Assembly (NCBI GenBank): GCA_963556255.1
Contig: OY744608.1
Location: 30,505,154 to 30,569,153 of the forward strand
DNA: 64,000 nt
Direction of reading: 5' to 3'
Source of the DNA: Allolobophora icterica
Lineage: Eukaryota > Annelida > Clitellata > Crassiclitellata > Lumbricidae
Part shown: in pieces, positions 52,901 to 61,900 of the stretch
Numbering within the stretch: position 1 is the first letter of the stretch
How the letters are laid out: each line of letters opens with the position of its first letter
Translations under genes and position numbers: made by a program
Notes under the pieces: model-generated
Told to the model about the DNA's origin: nothing
What the model saw: only the letters and a program-made list of their open reading frames with translations
Database searches by the model: none

Positions 52901-55900
52901 TGATTCTTGTGCGCATTTTCATTCGGTTTTGTGCACATCTTCGTTGAGATTGTTGTCTGCTCAACCCCATGCTCATCGAGTTTTTGATTACTGCGTGGAA
53001 GTTCTTGTGCACGTTTTCATTGAGTTTCCAATGGGTCCTTAATTATAGGCTTAGCTTGGAAAGTCTGTCTATATTTTGTGGTTGTTAGTATATGGCGAAT
53101 GTTCCAACTGTCGATTAGTCTCTCCTAAGGTTTACTTTCAGTTCAGCAGTTGCTGAGTAGTCTCATTAATTTTGGAATAGACTGGTTAGTCTTGTTTTCG
53201 TTAAAGTCATTAAGTCCTTTTCTTTGGTTTTACTTTCTATATATTAATATTTTTTAGTACGAGTTTTTTTTTTCACTGATCATAGTACAATGGACTATAA
53301 TTTCACGTGTTCTATATGTACAAAAAGAGTTACAAATTGGCAAAGAAGTTTGAATTGCTCCATTTGTAAATTATATTTTCATGCTTCGTGTGTGGGTCTG
53401 CTGCTGAAGTCAGATGAGGTCTCTTTGTCTTGGTTCTGTCAGGGTTGTACAACTTCTGTTTTTCCCTTCAATCACATAGAGGATAAGACAGCCTTTGCTG
53501 AGGCTATTTCAAGTGAAACGAGTCTTGAAGGTGATGGGAGATATTTTAATCTGTGTGAGCACATTGAAGAGGGTCGTCAGTTGCTGTTGAACCAGGACCT
53601 TGACTCTGACTACAATTTCTATTCTGAAATCAAAATATGTTCTAGTAATTACATTACTTTAGATGAGTGGAGTAAAGATGCTAATATTTTAACTTCCTCT
53701 GACAACTTATTGATTATGCATATAAACTGTAGAAGTCTGTTCCATAAGGTAAGAGATGTGGCCAAGCTATTGTCTGTTGTACAGGTATCGATCCTGACTG
53801 TAACAGAAACTTGGCTATCTGAAGATAGATGTAATGATGTATCAATACCCGGTTATAATTTCATAAGCAAATGTAGGAATGGACAAAATGGAGGGGGAGT
53901 GGGATTTTACATTAGGGATGAAATAGTTTTTGACTGTATTGAGAGCCAATGGTTTGATGTGGGATTTGAGAGTTTTGAATATATGTTTATTAAGTTTAAA
54001 CAGAAGAGGGACAGAGATATCATAGTTGGTACTATATATCGTCCATCGGGCCATAGCGTGGATATTTTCAATGTGGATTTTGATAGACTGTTATCAAAGC
54101 TTGACAATCCCAAGAATAGAATTATTTTAACGGGAGACTTTAATTTGGACTTGTTAAAAATAGAGAATCACCGCCCTACACTCACTTTCTTTAATACCTT
54201 GTGCTCTCACAGTCTGTTGCCTACCATACTACGTCCAACCCGCATTACGGCTGACACCGCTACATTAATTGACAACATTTTTGTAAATTTCTTGGATGAT
54301 TCTCAGGATTCACACATATTGACTTATGATATCTCTGATCACCTACCTATAGTATTTAGTACTCCCTTTCGTCTTAACAAAACGTGTCCTAGTCCTCCTA
54401 ATGAGAGAATAATTAACAGTTCCGCCATTGATAAATTCAGATATTTGTTATCTGAAGTTGATTGGTCGCAGGTTATGTCACTTTGTGATGCGAAAGAGCC
54501 TTGTGTTGCATACACTAAATTCATGGAAATATACAAGCAATTATATAATACATCCTTTCCCCTTAGAGAGCATTCACTTAAGAATAAAGGCACACCTCAG
54601 TATAAACAACCATGGATGACTAGTGGGTTATTGAGATCATGTAAGAAAAAATCTAAATTATATAAAAAATATTTGAAAAATCCAACCAACTCTAACAAAG
54701 AATCATTTACCAAATTTCGTAATATATTTAAAAAGACTAAAATAGCTGCAGAAAAAAGATACTATGCTAATAAGTTTATGGAATGTGGGAATGACTTAAA
54801 AAAAATCTGGAAAAATATTAAAACTTTGCTTAACTGTGGTAGTAGGTTCAATTTCCCTGAAGTCTTCACCACAGGAAATTCGAGTATCTCTGACAAATTT
54901 GAAATTGCAAAAAAATTCAATGACTATTTTGTAAACATAGGACCTGCCTTGGCCTCGAAAATTGATATCCCAGAAAACTGCCCATCATTTGATAAATTTC
55001 TCAAAGACTCGCGTGTATCTTCAATGGGTATGCTGCCAGTTACGCAGAATGATGTTATCGAAGTGGCTAATCAAATACGGATAACATCAAGCTGTGGAAT
55101 GGATGGTATTGACCCTTCAGTCGCCAGGGCCACTATTGAAACTATTGCTAAACCTTTGGCATATATTATTGACTCCTCGATTTCCTCAGGTCAGGTCCCC
55201 AATGATATAAAAATAGCCAAAGTCATTCCTCTCTTTAAGACTGGGGATAAGTCCAGTTTTAATAACTATAGGCCAATTTCAATCCTTCCTTATTTTTCAA
55301 AATACTTTGAGAAAACTGTTTATAATAAACTCATGGATTATTTCAATAAGTTTAATTTATTATCATCTAATCAATATGGCTTTCGTAAGGAACACTCGAC
55401 CTTTATGGCACTATTAGATATGCAAAATAGGATCACAGAATCACTGGATAAGAATGAATTTTCAATGGGTGTTTTCTTCGATCTGTCTAAAGCCTTTGAT
55501 ACCGTGGACCATCGTATTCTAATAAATAAGCTTGAGCACTATGGTATCAGAGGCAATATGCTTAATTGGTTTACAGACTATCTTGAAAACAGGTTGCAAT
55601 GTGTGAGTTTTAATGGCGTACTATCTCCATTGCACACTATTACATGTGGAGTCCCTCAGGGCTCCATATTGGGACCATTACTTTTTTTAATTTACGTGAA
55701 TGACTTACCCAATACATCTAAGGTCTTCAAATTTGTATTATTTGCGGACGATACAAATGCATTTTCCTCTGACAGGTCATTGCAATCTCTGTTTAACAAA
55801 GTCAATTCCGAGCTTGATGTAATTGGCCTATGGTTCAAGGCCAATGGATTATCCTTGAACATTGACAAGACTAATTTCATTATCTTTCGTCCAAAGCGGA

Positions 55901-58900
55901 AGATAATCAATGTTTCTGATTTAAAAGTTACTTTAGATGGTGTAAATATTAACCTTGTGAATTCATGTAAATTCCTCGGAGTCTACTTGGATCAATATTT
56001 AACATGGAAGGATCATATAAATCATATAGCTAAGAAGATAGCCAAAAGTATTGGTATTATATCCCGTGTACGACATTGCTTATCAAGCACTACATTACTT
56101 AGTTTATATTATACTCTTATTTTCCCATATTTATCCTATTGTAATATCTCATGGGGCTCTAATTATCCATCGTACTTAAAACCTATAGAAATTCTCCAGA
56201 AACGAGCTGTTAGGGTAATCTTTCGGCTTCATTGGTTATCTAGCACCAAGCATATTTTCAATAAATATAGGATTATGCATCTAGGTAGTATAAATAAACT
56301 TCAAATAAGCTTGTTTATGTTTAGGTTCCACAGACATTTATTACCCTCAAATTTTAAAAATTTCTTCCTTATGGGTAAGGATATACATGATCACAATACT
56401 AGAACCTCGGTTTGTTATAGAGGTGATTATGCGAGAACTAGATTAAGACAGTTTTCTATTAAATGCTCAGGTCCGCGAACATGGAACTCGCTCCCAGAAA
56501 ACTTAAAAATTGTTGTAACTCTAAATCAGTTCAAATCTAGATTGAAGATGTTTTTATTACTGACACAGTGAAAAGTATTTTGGCAGCTGCTGCCTCATGC
56601 TTATTGTTCTGCCTTATGTTTCTATTCCATGTGATGAGATAAACTGCTTCTGTGACTGCGTTGAGTTAACACAAAATAGACTGGTAAATGAGCCAGCCGA
56701 GTTGTTAGCGGGTCTATTGATCCTTTTCGGCTGACTCATTGTCTCGTACTGTAAGCTCAGGTTATAAATGCACTTTGCTACAAAGAGTTTGTACTATTTT
56801 GTTTAACCTAATGTGTTTGTTTATGTAATGTTTGATGAGTCAATAAACTGATTGAACTTGAACTTGAAACTTACCTACATACTGTAAGCTATATAAATTT
56901 ACAAAATATATGAACCTGTTTGGAAAGTAATTCATCACAGAGTTTGTACAGAGAGATGAATTTCCTTGCAAGAATTCGAGCATCAAGAAAACCTTCAGCC
57001 ACCAAATAAATTTCACAGATCAACTCGAAATCAGGGACAACCATTGCACATGGCCTAAAATCAAAACATCCAGAAAACATTTGTATCAGAAACCAATATA
57101 ATATAAAAGAAATGTCGTAATTATTATTTAAATGATGTCTTAAGCATGGTTGACATACAGTTGGTGAACTTAACTTCGTGGAAGACCATTAGCACTGTCT
57201 AGGAAAAAGTAAAAATTATGATTTACATTCACATGTATGTTTACATTGAGGTCAATATTCAGCTTCAGTTATCATTCAACTCACCACAAAATTTCACTCA
57301 TCAAAACACAAAGTTTAGGCTGCAACATCAGATGATCTTCAAATAAAGAATTACCTGAAGAGAGTTTTGAGATTTTCCGGAAGTTCAGTCCTTCCTGCAT
57401 AACCGGGGTTCATTGTAATGAAAATTCCAACACAAGAAACTAAAGCAATATCATCTCCAAGGAAACTGAAGACTTTCCTCTTCGACCGAATTGCATCCTG
57501 GATGCACTTCACCTGGACAGCCACAACTGACAGAACTTCTACAGCAATCCGGTTGAATTCATCAAAACAACCCCAGGTTCCAGACTGGGCAAGGCCTTTG
57601 TAGAGGCTTCCAATTGACTGCAAAGCAATTGTAATTGTAATCGTAAGCTCAGAAATTTCTAAAGCACTACTTATTAGCTAAGCACAAGCTACCTGTTTCA
57701 AGAGTGCCTCGTCAAGTCAGAGGGGTTGTCCAAAGACACCAAGTGAAGAACAAAATCTGACTGCCACAAGACCATACAAAGAAGGAGACAGATGTTATGG
57801 CGGGTTGTGTTTAGGACAAGAGAAGTTTGAAGGTAGCAGAGTGGAGGGATCAGGGAAGGATTTCTCGAAGAGTTGGGATTGTAATTCTGAATGAAAAGCC
57901 TGAGGGGTGATAGATAGAGGCAGAGGATGATGTCAAAGCGAATAGAGGCAGAGGATGATGTCAAAGTGATAATTCTAAAGAAAGATTGAGATGCAATGAC
58001 TACAAGGTAGGAGGAGTAATATTTATTTATAAGGTCACTGGATCGTTATTGGAGCAACAGGCAGAGAAGGAATGTGAGTCAAGAAGGCATTGTAATGAGA
58101 AGCAAAAAGATTAGATTTTAACACACAAGACTGAGCAGAACACATCAGCAAAAGGAGGAGGGAAGGTAGGAGATTGCAAGTGAGGAAGGAGATTTCAACA
58201 GCTTCCCACACACATCTTGAATTTGATCATTTCAAATGAATAAGTGAAGAATATTTTTCATGGCAGAAGCAGTAAGTGGCAGAAGCAGAAAGGTGGTGGT
58301 ATTTTTCTGCTGACAGATTTTGCCTTAGCTATAGGTTAATGGTGTACTTGTATGTATATTCAAGGTGCTTGCGAAAGAATTTGAATACATGCAGGCATGA
58401 AGTGTATTTCGTGTACCGGTATGTTTTGTTTGGTAATGACAGGCACACAATCATCAAGGAGGTTGATTACTGTGGATTAGTGTGCAGCAAGAAAGAAGAT
58501 AAAGGGAAGAGGGTGGGTTTAAAACCAGTTGACAGTTGAAGGCTTGACAGTCAACAAACCCACTGTAGCAGAAACATTAAGAAAAAGAGGAGGGCGAGGA
58601 ACAGGGTTCATTTCCAGGTTGCCAATGATAAAGTAATGATCGGAGATGTTAAGAACAGAATGAGGTAAATAAAAAAGAAGTGGAGAAAGCGATGACGAGA
58701 TGGAGAGAGTGGTTTTTGATGTGAGTTGTGGTTTTTGATGTGAGTTGTGTAGTAGATGGGTTGGACAAGATTAGTTAATGACAAATACTTATTTAAGCAG
58801 TCAGAAGCAAGAGGAGCAGATAGGGTCTAATGTCAATGGTCCATTCAATAGGCTGTAATCAAACCATTACGAATGTAAGCCTGCTGAGCAAGCACCATGT

Positions 58901-61900
58901 AATGACCTTACACAAGGTGTTACATGTATATTTACACACCTAGTGCCTATAAGAAGTGCAATATACTCATTAAGTAAAATGAAAGTATTCCAGGTAACCA
59001 TTTCTACTGGATTCTCTTCTCTGAGACTGACTCAAAAGTAAACAACATCATAATATCAACTGAACTTATTGTATATGCTTGTTAAGCTTCATATTTTAAC
59101 CCCTTCGCTGCGACGGCCTTGTAATCCCGTGTGCGTCATGTATGTGTATGCATGTATGCATGCATGTATGGATGGATGTATGTATGTACGTATGTATGTA
59201 TGTATGTATGTATGTATGTATGTATGTATATATGTATGTATGTATGTATATATGAATATGCATGTATATATGTATATATGTATGTGACTATGCATGTATA
59301 TATGTATGTGTGTATATATGTATGTACGTATAGATGTATGTATATATGTATGTATGTATATATGTATATACGCATGCATGTATGTATATGTAGGTATATA
59401 TGTATACATGTATATTATGCATGTGTGTATATATGTTTGTATGCATATATGTATATTATGCATGATGTATGTATGTATGTATGTATGTGTGCATGTATGT
59501 ATGTACGTATATATATATGTATGTATATATGTATGTGTATATGTATGCATGTATGTATGTATGTATGTTTGCGTTTATGTATGTATGCATGTATGTATGT
59601 ATGTATGTATGTATGTATGCATGTATGTATTTATGTGTGGTATATGACCAGGGCCTCAAATGGGTACCTATAATTTCTATGACGAGACATACTCGTCCTT
59701 CGCGTATGGCAATAGCATTTCCATGACGAGACATACTCGTCCTCCGCAGCGAAGAGGTTAATCACACTGAGGAGCAACCTACGACTCAGAATGATGAAAA
59801 CTATACCTTGTAATCCATTTGCTCAGAGCAATTAAAAACATAGACCATAACTCCGAGAGCTCTTCCAAGGTCCTTCGTTGTCTCCGTTTTACCAGTTCCA
59901 GCCGGACCAGCTGGAGCACCACTCATTGTCAGATGCAGTGACTGTGTCAGAGTGATGTAACACCTGTTTGCAAAAAGTACAAGAGCATAATGGATAGACT
60001 TTCCAAATGGCCTCACATACTTGCACCTAGTCTACTCAACAAAAATTCTTTTTCACTATGTTCTATAGTTGCAATGATGCCACATCAAATGAAAACTGAA
60101 AGCTGAAACTAACTCTATGTTAACAGCAGTAAACAGAAATGATCCGCTTGGTTATTGGTAAAATAAATCACAACTGATAAGCATAGGTAAGAGATACCAA
60201 CAGAGATCTGTATACACTAATACCTCACAGGAAATTTCACCCACCTGTCCGTAAGAGGAGTAATGACCAAACGAGGAGCATTTCCAAGGTATTCATAGGA
60301 GTAACGGAACTGAGCATCACAGGTGTTAGCATAGCATTCAGCTTCTTTATCATCCCATCTGTGTCGAAGCTGAGACAGCCAAGTGAAAGCCTGAGCATTC
60401 TCAACTTTCTGTAGAATCAGTCTGTTGACCACATCTCGATTGTGAACCTCGACGGTACAAACGGTCATGATTTTCATGCGGTCACGAGATGATGGAGGTT
60501 TCTGATTGTTAGTCAGCATTAAAATCAGTGAGTTCAGCTGAGATATCTGTAACATAAAAAGTAGAAAGATAAAATATCAGACAATAAATTTACTAATCTA
60601 ACAAGTAATGTATACAATAAATCTGCTAAATTTAGTAATGTTAATTATTTCAAGAATTTTCTAGCCATGCAGCAACATGCTGATTGGCTGACAGCTTGGA
60701 ATATTCCTGTCACTGTTAACAGCAAGAATTGCAGAGTGAAACGAATGATATGCAGACTGAAAGAGGACATTAGCAAATTGGAAATGCATGCAAATCAAGA
60801 CCACCCATTCAAGAATTATCTACACCAACTGTTCAATAATTTTCAAATTTTGAGGAATATTATTCTGAATAGCATAGTTAGTATATATATTTTGGTATGA
60901 CAAAGTAATAACTAAACAAGAACTTGCATATTTTTCTACAAAGATACAGTAATTATTAATTAAGCCCACTTCTGCAAAAATATATAAAAAACATGCCTGT
61001 TTCTTGTTGTAGTCTCTGAGAGCATTCTCATATCCTTCTTCCATGCGACTGAAGGCAATGTTAACTTCCGTTGTCCACCATATCTGAACTCCACAGAGGG
61101 CAACCTGAGCAGGTAGGTCAAGAAGCCATTGGTCTCTACCCTTCTCCTCATAAGCCGTTATTGCTTCTGACAACTCATGTCTTATCGTCTGTCGCATTGC
61201 ATCCAAAAGACGGTTCAACCAGACCTCGACCTTAGACACACCACAAATTCACTTTACACATCTTACCTTTCTTCTCCTGTCCTATAGTTAAATTATTAAA
61301 TCAAACCATTAAGTTAATTCAATTTAAAAAAATTAATTTCTTGAAATTCCCTTAGCAATCTCTCACCATCCCTTGTCTTATAATTAAAGTAGTGAATCAG
61401 CAGTATTGTTATAATAATTATGTTCTGTATTGTAGCCAATGTGGGTGCAAATGTTGAAAAGAGTATCATATTAAAATAATAAGAACCTGTAAGTTTTAAA
61501 TGCAAATCATTGCATGTGCATTCCTCAGTAGAGTTAATGTGTTTCCAAATGCTAAGTTCACAAACAACAATATAAAGTCTGCCCTCTAATAATTACAAGC
61601 AGGTGTTGTGCTTGTCAAAAATCCTCTCCTCCGTTAATTACCGTTGCTTGAACTTGCATCAAACCAATTTAACGCTGTCACATCGCAAAAAATATTTCAG
61701 TAGAGGGTCAAAACGGGGTGGTGACTATTTTGCAAGTGGTGGTGACCGGACACCACAGTCACAATACAAAGTTATGCTTATGCCTGCAATTACCAAGCAT
61801 TGATCATGTTAGATAACATTTGATAAGATATATTTATGATCAGATTAGATTTATTGATTTACAACATGAAGAAGCACTACAACAAAGAGCCGTTTTGACT

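Larger units (their letters stand above)
52138..56866 (+). mobile_element. Intact single-ORF LINE (CR1/Jockey group) with tandem-repeat 5' region
   Basis: A 1093-codon ORF (53290-56571) is preceded by about 900 bp of tandem repeats (52138-53035) and about 250 bp of unique leader, and followed by a 295-bp 3' UTR. The 3' end has AATAAACTG and then TTGAACTTGAACTTGAA, a short terminal repeat. Host dynein intron sequence resumes at about 56867, only 50 bp from exon e8. The 5' boundary is inferred from where repeats begin; no target duplication was seen. The element runs opposite to the dynein gene, inside intron e8/e9. An uninterrupted ORF suggests it was recently or still is mobile. Confidence 0.8.

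Noticed and set aside
56867..56890. Seven-nucleotide microexon TATGTAG on the minus strand with acceptor TTACAG and donor GTAAGT
   Set aside because: Exons e8 and e9 join in phase 0 and restore the family sequence SKQ-DHYDW; seven extra bases would break the frame. The same signals occur in the 47623 copy.
59069..59734. ORFs rich in Cys/Met/Tyr or Tyr/Ile/His/Thr
   Set aside because: They are translations of the ATGT microsatellite inside the MITE.
60667..60900. 77-codon plus-strand ORF in dynein intron e4/e5
   Set aside because: AT-rich, no domain, antisense to an intron; expected by chance.
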